This document shows, one piece after another, positions 37,301 to 49,200 of a stretch of DNA of 64,000 nucleotides. Under the pieces are notes generated by a model. The model was not told where the DNA came from. It saw only the letters and a program-made list of their open reading frames with translations, and did not search any database. Source of the DNA: Molossus alvarezi. Lineage: Eukaryota; Chordata; Mammalia; Chiroptera; Molossidae. How positions within the stretch are numbered: the stretch's first letter is position 1; every line of letters starts with the position of its first letter. Location: the NCBI GenBank assembly GCA_037176705.1, contig JBAWUJ010000085.1:248001-312000 (forward strand), written 5' to 3'. A program made the position numbers and the translations under genes.

Positions 37301-38744
37301 AATCTAGTGTTCCTTGAAAAGGAACTAACTAGAACTAGATAGTGTGCTATGGAAGGAACAATTTAGTGTTTCATGGATGTATCTAGCTAGTGTTCCATGG
37401 AAGGAAGTACTTACTGCTCCATGGAAGGAACTATTAGTGTTCCATGGAAGAGACTACTTAGTGTTCAATGGAAGGAACTACCTAGTGTTCCATGAAAAGA
37501 AGTAGCTAGTAATGCATTGAATGAACTATCTAGTGTTCAATGGAAGAAAGTAGTAGTGCTCCATGGAAGAACCTAGTCAGTGTTCCATGCAAGGAACTAA
37601 ATAGTGTTCCATGGAAAAAACTAGCTTGTTTTCCATGGACTAAACTACAGTTGGTTTCATGGAAGTAACTACATAATGTTCCATGAAAGAAACTAGCTAG
37701 TGTTCCAGGAAAGGAACTAGTTTGTGCACCTGGGAACAAAATACTTAGTGTTCCAGAGTAGCAATTAGATAGTGTTCCAGGGAAGGAACTAGCTAGTGTT
37801 CCAGGGAAGGAACAGGCTAGTATTTTTTGGAAGAAACTAGCTAGCTATTCATGAAAGGAACTATCTAGTGTTCCATGGAAGGATCTAGCTAGTGTTCCTT
37901 AAAAAAAATTCTTAGTGTTTTATGGAAAAAGCTACTTGGTGTTCTATGGAAGAAACTAGCTACTATTCCGTGGAAGGAACTAGGTAGTGTTCCATGGAAG
38001 GAATTACTTAGTGTTCCATGGAAGGTACTAATTAGTGTTCCATGGAAGGAATTACTTAGTGTTCCAAGGATGGAAGTCAATAATGTTCCATGGAAGGAAC
38101 TATCTAGTGTTATATGGAGGGAACTACTTAGTGTTCCATAAAAGTAACTAGCTAGTGTTCCAAGGAGGGATCTACCAAGTGTTCCATGGAAGATAATGCT
38201 TAGTGTTCCATGTAAGGAACTAGCTAGTGTTTCATGGAAAATACTAGTTAGTGTTCCATGGTGGCAACTAGCTAGTGTTCCATGGAAGAAACCATCTAGT
38301 GTTCCATGGCAGAATCTAGCAAATGTTCTATGGAAGGAACTAGTTAATGTCTTATGAAAGGAACTAGCTAGTGTTCCATGGAAGAAATTAGATAGTGTTT
38401 TATGGAAGGAACTACATAGTGTTTCATGCAAAGTACTACTAAGTGTTCCATGGAAAAAACTAGATAGTGTACCATGGAAGGAACTATCTAGTGTCCCATG
38501 GAAGAAACTAGCAAGTGACCTATGGAAGATACTAGCTAGTGTCCCATGAATGTAATTAGCTAGTGTCCCATGGAAGGAACTAGCTAGTGTCTCATGGAAT
38601 TAACTAGCTAGTATTTTATTGAAGGAACTAGGTAGTGTTTCATGGAAGGATCTTCTTAGTGTTCCATGGAAGGAACTAGCTAGTGTTCCATGGAAGGAAC
38701 TTCTTAGTATTCCATGGCAGAAAATAAATTGTGTTACATGGACG
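34312..38744 (+). repeat. 24-bp satellite array, plus-oriented block 5, left part
   Basis: About 4.4 kb of plus-oriented units. It contains two diverged copies of a higher-order region (from about 34321 and 36033) that recurs at 61690. An A-rich insert with AAAT repeats lies at 36507-36526. The minus open frame 37889-38431 (180 codons of SSFHGTLA-type repeats) is a product of the 24-bp phase. Confidence 0.95.
36507..36526. repeat. Short A-rich / AAAT tract in the array
   Basis: An A-run followed by AAAT repeats interrupts one unit between TTCCAT and AAACTACTTAATG. It resembles a retroposon tail without a body. Confidence 0.7.
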
Positions 38745-38756
38745 AGACTAACTCTT
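38745..38756. repeat. Target-site duplication, left copy, of L1 copy 2
   Basis: AGACTAACTCTT is found here next to the poly(T) end and again at 44579-44590 next to the 5' UTR end. The match is 12 bp, with the right edge blurred by the T-run. Confidence 0.88.
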
Positions 38757-39023
38757 TTTTTTTTTTATGAATTTATTTATTTATTTATTTTTTTGTTACA
38801 GATATTTTACCTTTTTACCCCATTGGCACCCCCCACCCCACCCCCCCTCCACCCTGTCCCCGGCTTAGTTGTCCATGTCCATTGGTCATGCATACATGCA
38901 TATAAGTTCTGTGGTTTATCTCTTCCCACCTCCCCACCCCCCATCCCCTCTTCTGAGGGATGTCAGTCTGTGCCCTACTTCCATGTGTCTGGGTCTACTG
39001 TATTCCTCAGACTGTTATTTTCA
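38757..39023 (-). other. L1 copy 2 3' UTR and tail
   Basis: Plus-strand poly(T) with TTTA repeats (A-rich tail) is followed by C-rich tracts at 38828-38861 and about 38924-38950, which are G-rich on the coding strand, and then the reverse complement of TATGCATGTATGCATG. Confidence 0.85.
38828..38861 (-). other. G-rich tract, possible G-quadruplex, L1 copy 2 3' UTR
   Basis: On the minus strand this reads as several runs of four to seven G with short spacers, equivalent to 7996-8021 in copy 1. Confidence 0.6.
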
Positions 39024-42000
39024 TTATATTCCGTATATAAGTGAGATCATGTGGTATTTGTCTTTTTCTGCTTGGCTTCTTTCACTTAGGATAATACTTT
39101 CCAGGTCCCTCCATTTCGTCTCAAAGGATAAGAGATCTTTCTTTCTTACCGCTGCATAGTATTCCATTGTGTATATGTACCACAACTTTTTTATCCATTC
39201 GTCTACTGGTGGACACTTGGGCTGTTTACAGATCTTAGCTATTGTAAATAGTGCTGCTAGGAACATGGGGGTACATATATTCTTCCTGATTGGTGTTTCA
39301 GGCTTCTTAGGGTATATTCCCAACAGTGGGATCACTGGGTCAAATGGAAGTTCAATTTTTAATTTTTTGAGGTAGCACCATATTGTTTTCCATAGCGGCT
39401 GCAGCAGTCTGCATTAACACCAGCAGTGTATTAGAGTCCCCTTTTCTCCACACCCTCGCCAACACTTATTGTTTGATGATTTGTTGATGGCGGCCATTCT
39501 GAGAGGTGTGAGGTGATACCTCATTGTTGTTTTAATTTGCATCTCTCTGATGATTAGTGATGTTGAGCATTTCTCCATATGACTCTTGGCCATTTGTATG
39601 TCCTGTTTGGAGAGGTGTCTATTCAGCTCCTCTGCCCATTTTTTAATTGGGTTCTTTGTCTTCCTTTTGTGGAGTTGTATGAGCACTCTGTATATATTGG
39701 AAATTAACCCCTTATCTGATACATCATTGGCAATGATGTTCTCCCATACAGTGGGTTGCCTTTCCATTTTGATGATTGTATCTTTTGCTGTGCAGAAGCT
39801 TTTTAGTTTGATGTAGTCCCATGTGTTCATTTTCTCCTTTATTTCTGTTGCCTTAGGTGATGTATCAGTGAAAATTCTGCTCCGTATGATGTCCGAAATT
39901 TTGTTGCCTACATTTTCTTCTAGAATTTTTATGGATTCACAGGTCACATTTAAGTCTTCTATCCATTTTGAGTTTATTTTTGTGTATGGTTTAAGTTGAT
40001 GGTCGAGTTTCATTTTTTTGCATGTAGCTGTCCAATTTTCCCAACACCATTTATTAAAGAGGCTGTCTTTACTCCACTGTATGCTCTTGCCACCTTTGTC
40101 AAATATTAATTGAGCATATTGCCTTGGGTCCATTTCTGGGTTTTCAGTTCTGTTCCACTGGTCTATATGCCTGTTCTTGTGCCAGTCCCAGGCTGTTTTG
40201 GTTACAGTCGCTTTGTAGTATAACCTGATATCTGGTATTGTGATCCCTCCAACTTTGTTCTTCTTTTTCAAGATTGCTGTGGCTATTCGGGGTCTTTTTT
40301 GGTTCCATATAAACTTTTGAAGTATTTGTTCTAGTTCTATGAAATATGTCGTTGGTATTTTGATGGGGATTGCATTGAATCTATAGATTGCTTTGGGTAG
40401 TATGGACATTTTAATGATGTTAATTCTTCCAATCCATGAACAGGGTATGTGCTTCCACTTTTTTATATCTTCCTCTATTTCTTTTTTCAATGACCTGTAG
40501 TTTTCTGCAAATAGGTCCTTTACTTCTTTGGTTAAGTTTATTCCTAGGTATCGTAATTTTTTTGGAGCGATGGTAAATGGGATTGTTTTTTCAGTTTCTC
40601 TTTCTGTGAGTTCATCATTGATGTACAAGAATGCCGTCAATTTCTTGACGTTAATTTTGTATCCTGCTACTTTGCCAAATTCATTTATTAAGTCTAATAG
40701 ATTTTTGATGGAGTCTTTAGGGTTTTCTATGTACAATATCATGTCATCTGCAAATAATGACAGTTTCACCTCCTCCTTTGCAATTTGGATCCCTTTTATT
40801 TTTTCTTCATGTCTGATTGCTGTGGCTAAGACTTCCAGTACAATGTTAAATAAGAGTGGCGAAAGTGGACATCCCTGTCTTGTTCCTGTTCTTAATAGAA
40901 ATGTTTTTAGTTTCTGTCCATTGAGTATGATGTTGGTTGTAGGTCTTTCATATATGGCCTTTATTATGTCGAGATATGATCCCTCTATTCCTACATTGCT
41001 GAGCGTTTTTATCAGAAATGGATGCTGGATTTTGTCGAATGCTTTTTCAGCATCTATTGATACGATCATGTGGTTTTTATTCTTCATTTTGTTTATGTGG
41101 TGTATCACGTTTATTGATTTGCGAATATTGTACCAGCCTTGCATCCCTGGAATGAATCCCACTTGGTAATGGTGAATAATTTTTTTGATGTATTTCTGGA
41201 TCCGATTTGCTAGTATTTTGTTCAGGATTTTGGCGTCTATGTTCATCAGGGATATTGGCCTGTAGTTTTCTTTCTTCGTAGTGTCTTTTTCTGGTTTTGG
41301 AATTAGAATTATGCTGGCCTCATAGAACGTGTTTGGAAGTCTTCCTTCTTCTTGAATTTTTTGAAATAGTTTGAGGAGAATGGGTGTTAGTTCTTTTTGG
41401 AATGTTCGGTAAATCTCCCCCGTGAAACCATCTGGGCCTGGGCTTTTGTTTGCTGGGAGAGTCTTGATTACCTCTTCAATTTCCTTAGTTGTTATTGGTC
41501 TGTTCAAGTTTTCTATCTCTTCAGGGAATAGTTTTGGGAGACTGTGTGTTTCTAGAAATTTGTCCATTTCACTGAGATTGTCGAATTTGTTGCCATATGG
41601 TTGTTCATAGTAGTTGTTAACGATCTTTTGTATTTCCGTGGTGTCGGTTGTTACTTCTCCTCTTTCATTTCTGATTTTGTGTATTTGGGTTCTCTCTCTT
41701 TGTTTCCTGGTGAGTCTAGCTAAGGGTCCATCAATCTTGTTTATCTTTTCGAAAAACCAGCTCTTTGTTTCATTGATCCTTTGAATTGTTTTTTTGGTCT
41801 CTATGTCATTTATTTCTGCTCTGATCTTTACTATTTCCTTCCTTCTACTTGCTCTGGGGTTTTCTTTTTGTTTGCTTTCTAATTCTTTAAGTTGTGAGGT
41901 TAGACAGTCAATTAGAAATTTTTCTTGTTTTTTGAGGTAGGCCTGTAGTGCTATGAACTTCCCTCTCAGAACTGCTTTCGCTGCATCCCATAGATTTTGT

Positions 42001-42848
42001 GTTGTTGTGTGTTCATTTTCATTGGTTTCCAGGAAGTTTTTGATTTCTTCCTTGATCTCCTCGGTGACCCATTCATTGTTTAATAACATGCTATTTAGCG
42101 TCCATGTGTTGAAATGTCTTTGCATGTTCTTGTTGCAATTGATTTCTAGTTTCATGCCATTGTGATCTGAGAAGATGCTTGATATGATTTCAATCTTCTT
42201 GAACTTGTAGAGATTTAGTTTGTGTCCTATCATGTGGTCTATCTTTGAGAATGTCCCATGTGCACTTGAGAAGAATGTGTATTCTGTAGTTTTGGGGTGT
42301 AATTCTCTGTAGATATCTATTAAGTCCATTTGGTCTAGTGCTTCATTTAGAGTCTCTGTTTCCTTGCTAATTTTTTGCCTAGAGGATCTATCCAGTGCTG
42401 TCAATGGGGTGTTGAAGTCCCCTGCTATGATTGTATTGTTGTCGATTTCTCCTTGGAAGTCCTCCAGAAGATTTTTAATATATTTTGGTGCTCCTATATT
42501 GGGTGCATATATGTTTATCAAGGTTATATCTTCCTGTTGGATAGATCCTTTCAATATTATGTAGTGGCCGTCTTTGTCTCTAGTTATGGTCTTCATTTTG
42601 AAATCTATTTTATCAGATATGAGAATTGCTACCCCAGCTTTTTTTTGCTTTCCATTTGCTTGGAAAATTTTTTTCCATCCCTTCACTTTCAACCTATGTG
42701 AGTCTTTTGTTGAGAGGTGGGTCTCTTGTAAACAACATACAGATGAGTCATGCTTTCTTATCCAATCAGCTACTCTGTGTCCTTTTATGGGAGCATTCAA
42801 TCCATTTACGTTTAAGGTGATTATTGATATGTACTTATTTATTGCCAT
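39024..42848 (-). pseudogene. ORF2: L1 ORF2 endonuclease/reverse transcriptase (copy 2), one nonsense codon
   Basis: The frame spans 1,274 codon positions, with a single internal stop at codon 1145 (39416-39414). The first 1,144 residues are uninterrupted. They show the APE-type endonuclease (N13 in LNVNGLN, E42 in QETH, D144 in AGDFN, and a later SDHNG), and the reverse transcriptase with FADD at about residue 700. Only part of the C-terminal Cys motif is present: C1129, C1133 and H1141 remain, and the stop falls one codon before the fourth ligand, C1146. Compared with copy 1, TGG GAA became TGT TAA, two adjacent G-to-T changes. The frame continues cleanly after the stop to the normal end at 39024. 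The truncated protein keeps both catalytic domains but lacks the C-terminal segment needed for efficient L1 activity in the family. Confidence 0.96.
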
Positions 42849-42893
42849 TTTTGTTTAGTGTGGTTCTATTTTTCTTCCCATTTCTACTGCTAA
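42849..42893 (-). other. L1 copy 2 inter-ORF spacer
   Basis: This 45-nt spacer has the same length as in copy 1. Confidence 0.85.
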
Positions 42894-43775
42894 TTACAGC
42901 AGTCCTTTTAACATTTCTTGCAGTGCTGGTTTGGTGCTAATGTATTCCCTTAGCTTTTTTTTGCCTGGGAAGCTCTTTATTTGATCTTCTATTTTGAATG
43001 ATAGCCTTGCTGGGTAGAGTAGTCTTGGATTCAGATTCTTGTTTTTCATGACTTTGATTACTTCATGCCATTTCCTTCTGGCCTGTAGTGTTTCTTGTGA
43101 GAAGTCAGCTGAGAGCCTTATGGGGTTCCCTTTGTAGGTAACCTGTTGCTTATCTCTTGCTGCTTTTAGGATTCTCTCTTTGTCTTTAATTTGTGGCAGT
43201 TTGATTACTATGTGTCTTGGTGTGGGCCTGTTTGGGTTCTTCTTACTTGGGATTCTCTGTGCTTCTTGAACTTGAATGCCTTCTTCCTTCACCAAATTAG
43301 GGAAGTTTTCTCTCACTATTTTTTTGAATATATTCTCTATCCCTTGCTTATTTTCTTCTTCTTCGGGGACTCCTATGATGCGAATATTATTACGTTTCCA
43401 GTTGTCCCATAGTTCTCTTAAGCTGTCTTCCTGTTTTTTAATAGTTTTTTCCTTTTGTTTTTCTGATTGGTTGATTTTTTCTACCCTGTCTTCTAATTCA
43501 CTGATCCGGTCCTCAGCTTCCCCTACTCTGCTTTTTAAACCTTCCAATGTGTTTTTCATTTCAGATATGTCATTTTTTATCTCTTCTTGTTGGTTTTTAA
43601 TTTCCATTTGGCTTGTTTACAGTGTCTCTATGTCCTTACTCATGCTGTTCAGCTTCCTCAAGATCATGGCTCTGAATTCTAGCTCTGTTAACATGCCTAA
43701 TTGCTCCACATTGATCTCATCTTCGGTGGAGGTGGCTTGCTCTTTCATTTGGCTTCTGTTTCTGTGTTTCACCAT
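42894..43775 (-). pseudogene. ORF1: L1 ORF1 protein (copy 2), one nonsense codon
   Basis: From ATG 43775 the frame encodes 293 codon positions. They begin MVKHRNRSQMKEQ and end LQEMLKGLL, the normal ORF1 layout of short N-terminus, coiled coil, RRM and C-terminal domain. Codon 53 (43619-43617) is TAA where copy 1 has AAA (lysine), within the start of the coiled coil. A downstream in-frame ATG at 43607 opens a 237-residue frame that would keep most of the coiled coil, the RRM and the C-terminal domain. Whether it is used is unknown. No frameshift is seen. Unlike copy 1, the start-proximal reading frame is preserved here. Confidence 0.94.
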
Positions 43776-44578
43776 TTTAGCTATCACTGTGGGCTTTGGA
43801 GCCTGTCAAGTTCTCCCTGTGGGTGTTGGTGTTCTGCTGTTTGTGGCTCCCTCTCCTGTGTTTAGATGAGCGAGGGAGGGCCCGTGTTGAACACCACTGT
43901 CAAGTCTTACTTTCCTGGTCAAAGTTGCCAGCCCAGGAAACGTACTGTTATCCTCTAGCTTTTTGCCTGGAGGCTAGCAGTCTAGGTTAATTGATGAGTT
44001 TTGGGTTGTCAGTTGATTGAAAAACTCCCTCTGGTGCTCAGCCAAGGGGCTTTCACGAGGGTGGGGCAGATGCTGGTGGTTAGTGAGCCTCAATTAACAC
44101 TTCAATGGCCCACAGGGTGGGGTTGGATCTCCGAGGGAGGGGCTGCTGCCTCTCCCCAGAGCCCTGGGAAGGAGCAATAGGGCCACCGTCCTGAGTGGCT
44201 GCACTCAGCCAAAGCTCTGAGAGCCCTCCAAACCCCGAGTGTCCCGACACAGTTCCAGTATAGTCTGCCCTCCCTCCGCCGGAGCCCAAGGTGAGTGGTT
44301 GTGGCTGTTTTAGCCTCTGTCCCAGCTCTGCGCTGTGGGGCCGCCTGGGAGTGAACCCCTGGGCACCGCTGCCGACCGTGGGCTCCCAGCCCCCGTCTCA
44401 CGCCTTCGCAATCCTACCAGGATGGAGTCAGTGTCCATTGTTGTATGGTCCTCGCAAGCTGCTTTTCTGTTGGTTTTTCCCGTCGATTTGTCTGTGTTAT
44501 AGTTGTAATTCCAGTTTGGTTCTGGGAGACGGTCTGTGTAGCTCCGTTCACTCCGCCGCCATTTTTCGGTTCCTCTCC
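43776..44578 (-). promoter_or_regulatory. L1 copy 2 5' UTR / internal promoter region
   Basis: This 803-nt GC-rich leader corresponds to 2255-3078 of copy 1, with a small length difference near the GGCAGCGG segment. It is CpG-containing against a CpG-poor satellite background. Frames open on the plus strand here (for example 43796-43990) have no recognisable product. Confidence 0.85.
44555..44565 (-). promoter_or_regulatory. YY1-like site in the L1 copy 2 5' UTR
   Basis: AAAATGGCGGC on the minus strand lies 13 bases from the element's 5' end, at the same place as in copy 1. Confidence 0.65.
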
Positions 44579-44590
44579 AGACTAACTCTT
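44579..44590. repeat. Target-site duplication, right copy, of L1 copy 2
   Basis: AGACTAACTCTT matches 38745-38756 exactly. Removing the element rejoins satellite text on both sides. Confidence 0.88.
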
Positions 44591-46288
44591 GTCCATGGTA
44601 GGAAATAATTAGTGTTCCATGAAAGAAACCACTTGGTGTTCCATGGAAAGAATTAGCTAGTGTTCCATGGAATGAACTATCTATTATCCCATGGAAGAAA
44701 CTAGCTAGTGTCCCACGGAAGAAACCAGCTAGGGTTCCAGTAATGTAAATAGCTAATGTTTCTTGGAAGAAACAAGCTATTGTCCAATTGAAGAAACAAA
44801 CTAGTGTTCCATGGAAGTAACTAGCTAGTATTTTATGGAAGGAACTAGCTATTGTTGCATGGAAGATACAATCTAGTGTTCCATAGAAGAATCTAGAAAG
44901 TGTTCTATGGATGTAACTATTTATTGTTATATGAAAGGAACTATATAGTGTTTCATGGAAGCATCAAGCTAGTGTTCCATGGAAGAAACTATCTAGTATC
45001 ACATGAAAGAAACTAGATAGTGTCCCATGGAAGAAACTAGCTAGTGTCCCATGAAGTAACTAGCTAGTGTCCCATGCCAGGAACTCGTTTGTGTCCAATG
45101 GAAGAAACAAGCTGGTGTCCAGTTGAAAAAACTAGCTAGTGTTCCAATGAAGTAACTAGCTAGTATTTCATGGAAGGAACTAACTAAAGTTGCATGGAAG
45201 GAACTTCTTAGTGTTCCATGGAAAAAACTAGATAGTGTTCCATGGAAGGTACCGGTTAGTTTTCCATGGAAGAATCTATTTAGTGTTCCATGGTAGAAAC
45301 TAGTTAGAGTTCCATGGAAGGAAGTAACTGGTGTTCTATGGAGAAATGTAGCTAGTATTACATGAAAGGAACTAGTTGGTGTTCCATGAAAGGAACTAGC
45401 TAGTGTTCCTCGTAAAGATCTAGCTAGTGTTCCATGGAAGGAACTACTTAGTGTTTCATGAAAGGAAATACTTTGTGTTCCATGGAATGAACTAGCTAGT
45501 GTTCCATGGAAAGAACTATTTAGTGTTACATGGAAGAAATTACTTAGTGTTCCATGGAAGGAACTATCTAGTGTCACATGGAAGTAACTAGCTGGTGTCC
45601 CATGGAAGAAACTAGTGGGTGTCCCATGAAAGTAACTAGCAAGAGTCCCATGGAACTAACTAGCTAGTGTCCCATGCAAGGAACTCGCTAATGTCCCATG
45701 GAAGAAACAAGCTGGTGTCCAATTGAAGGAACAAGCTAGTGAAACATGGAAATAACTACCTAGTATTTCATGGAAAGAACGAGCTAATGTTGCCTGGAAG
45801 GAACTTTTTAGTGTTCCATGGAAGGAACTAGCTAGTGTTCCATGGAAGAGACTACTCAGTGTTCAACGAAAAGAATACTTAGTGTTCCAGATAATAAATA
45901 GCTTGTGTTCCATTGAAGGAACTAGCTAGTGTTCCATGGAAGGAACTAGCTAGTTTTCCATGGAACAAACCACTTATATTCCATGGAAGGAACTTCTTAT
46001 TGTTCCATGGAAGGAACTACTTACTGTTCCATGGTAAGAACTAGCTAGTGTTTCATGGAAGGAACAAGTTAGTGTTCCTTGGAAAGAACTATTTAGTGTT
46101 CCATGGAAGAAATTACTTAGTGTTCCATGGAAGGAACTATCTATTGCCACATGGAAGAAACTAGCTGGTGTCCCAAGGAAGAAACTTGTTGGTGTCCCAT
46201 GAAAGTAACTAGCAAGTGTCTCATGGAACTAACTAGCTAGTGTCCCATGCAAGGAACTAGCTAATGTCTCATGGAAGAAACAAACTAG
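44591..46288 (+). repeat. 24-bp satellite array, plus-oriented block 5, right part
   Basis: About 70 plus-oriented units continue the block interrupted by L1 copy 2. GTGTCCCATGG-type variant units are enriched here and at 38490-38600, on both sides of the L1, which supports one continuous pre-insertion array. The block ends at AAACTAGCTAGTACC, where orientation flips at the CTAGCTAG dyad. The minus open frame 45041-45577 (178 codons) is a repeat artefact. Confidence 0.94.
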
Positions 46289-49200
46289 CTAGTACCTTCC
46301 TTGAAACAGTAGCGAGTTCTTTCCATGGAACACTAGATAGTTTCCGCCATGGTTCACTAGCTAGTTCTTTCCATGGAATACTAGCTGGTTCCTTCCCTGG
46401 AACACTAACTAGTTCCTTTCCTGGACCACTAGCTTTTTCCTTTCATGGAACATTAAGTAGTTACTTCCATGAAAACCTAACTATTTTCTTCCATGGAAAT
46501 CTATTTTGTTCCATAGCACACCAGCTAGATACTTCAATTGAACACTATATATTTTTTTCTATGGAATAATATTTTATTCCTACCATGGAACAATTACTTG
46601 CTCTTTCCATTGAACACCAGCTACTTCCATCCATGGAACACTAGCTATTTCCTTCCATGGAACACTAAGTTGTTTTTTCCACGCAACACTAAGTAGTTTC
46701 TTCCATGGAACACTAGCTAGTTCCTCCCATTGTACACTAAGTAGTTCCTTCCATGGAACACTAAGTAGTTTTTTCAATGAAACACAACTTGTATTTTCCA
46801 TGGAACACTAGTTAGTTCCTTCCATGAAACTATACATAGTTCCTTCCATGGAACACTAAGTAGTTCCTTCTATGGAACACAAAGTAGTTTCTTTCCTGGA
46901 ACACTGGCTAGATTCTTCGAATGAACACTAGCCAGTTCCTTCCATGAAACAATAAGAAGTTCCATCCATGGAACACTATGTACTTCCTTCCAAAGAACAG
47001 TAGCTAGGTCCTTCTATGGATCACTAACTAGTTTCTTCCATGGAACACTAATGAGTTCCTTCTATGGAACACTAGCTAGTCTCCTCCATGGAACACTAAG
47101 TAGTTCCTTTCATGGAACACTAAGTAGTTCCATCCATGGAACAGTAACTAGCTTTATCCATTGAACGCTATTTAGTTCCTTCCATTGAACTCTAAGTTTA
47201 TTCTTCTATTAAACATTAAGTAATTCCTTCCATGGAACATTACGTTGTTCCCTCCATGAAACACAAAGTAGTTTCTTCAATCGTATACTATCTATTTTTT
47301 TCCATTGAACACTGGCAGTTTTTTTTCCAGTTAACAGTAAGTAGTTCATTCAATGGAACACTAGGTATATCCTTCCATAAAACATTAAGTAGCTCCTTCC
47401 AAGGATCACTATATAGTTCCTTCCATGGAACACTAAGTAGTTCTTCTATGGAACTCTAAGTAGTTCCTTCCATGGAACACTAGCTAGTTCCTTCCATAGA
47501 ATGGTAGCTAGTTCCTTCCATGAAACACTAAATAGTAATTACCATTCAACACTAAGTAGGTTTTTTTACAGAACACAACAAGAACCTTCCATAAAACACT
47601 AGCTAGTTTTTTCCATGAAACACTAAGTAATTCCCTCGATGGAACACTAAGAAGTTCTTTTCATGGAACACTAGCTTGTTCCTTCCATGGAACAATAGCT
47701 AGATACATCTGTGGAACACTAGCCACTTCCTTCCATGGAACTCTAGCTAGTTCCTACCATGGAACACTATCTAGCTTCTCCATGGAACACTAGCTATTTC
47801 CTTCTATAGAACACTAGCTAGTTTTTCCATGGAACAAAAAGTACTTCCTTCCAAGCAACACTAAGTAATTTTTTCTATGGAACACTAGCTATTTTCCTCC
47901 ATGGAACACTTAGTAATTCCTTCCACTGAACACCAACTTGTTCCTTCCATGGAACACTAGCTAGTTCCTTCCATGAATCACTAGCTAATTTCTTCCATGG
48001 AATCCGACCTAGTTCCATCCCTGGATCACTAGCTATTTCCTTCGATGGAACAATAAGTAGTTTTTTAATGGAACACTAAATAGTTCTTTCCAAGAAACAC
48101 TAGCTAGTTTTTTCCATGGAACACTACCTAGTTCCTTTCATGGACCAGTATGTAGTTTGTTCCATGGAACAATAGATAGATCCTTTCATGAAACACCTAG
48201 TATTTTCTTCCATGAAACATTAAGTAATTCCTTCCATGGAACACTAACTAGTTCCTTTCATGGAACACTAGCTAGTTACTTCTGTTTAACTCTAGGTAGT
48301 TCCGTCAATGGAAAACGAAGTAGTTGTTTCCATGGAACACTAGCTAGTTCGATCAGTGGAACACTAGCTAGTTTATTCTATGTAACATTAGCTAATTATT
48401 TCCATGAAACTCTAAGTAGTTCCTTCCATGTAACACTGAGTAGTTCCTTCCATTGAACAGTAACGAATTGCTTCCAAGGAACACTAGTAGTTTCTTTCAT
48501 GGAACACTAAGTAATTTCTTTCATGAAACACTAGCTAGTTCCATCCATGGAGCACTAAGTAGTTCCCTTCCATGTAACACTATGTACTTCCTCCCATTGA
48601 ACACTAGTTAGTTCCTGCGAGAGAACACTAAGTAGTGCCTTCCATGGAACATTAAATAGTTACTTCCATGAAACTCTAAGTAGTTTCTTCCATGGAAAAC
48701 TTGCTAGTTCCTTCCATAGAACACTAAGTAGTTCCTTCCATGGAACACTAAGTACTTACTTCCATTGGACACTAGCTAGTTCCTGCCATAGAACACTAAC
48801 GAGTTTCTTTAATGGAACACTAACTATACCTTTTATGGAACACTAGATAGTTCTATCCATGGAACACTATCTAGTAGTTTGTTTTCTGAAACACGAGCTA
48901 GTTCCTTCCATGGAAAACAAGCTAGTTCTTTCCATGGTACACTAGATAATTCCGTCCATGGAACACTAGCTAGTTTCTTCTGAGAATCACTAGCTAGTTC
49001 TTTCCATGGAAAACTATCTATTTCCTCCATGGAACTTAAGCTAGATCTTTTCATGGAACACTACATAGTTAGTTCCATAGATCACAAGCTAGCTCCTTCC
49101 ATGGAATATTAGCTAGTTCATTCCCTGGAACACTAGCTAGTTCTTTGTCTGGAACACTACCTAGTTTCTTCTCTGAAACACTAAGTAGATCATTCCTTGA

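Larger units (their letters stand above)
38757..44578 (-). mobile_element. LINE-1 retrotransposon copy 2, full length, nearly intact
   Basis: This is a 5,822-bp L1 on the minus strand: 5' UTR 44578-43776, ORF1 43775-42894, 45-nt spacer, ORF2 42848-39024, 3' UTR and A-rich tail 39023-38757. A 12-bp target-site duplication flanks it within satellite units, so the array existed before the insertion. Only two disabling changes are seen, one nonsense codon in each ORF. It is in the same subfamily as copy 1 and better preserved. Confidence 0.97.
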
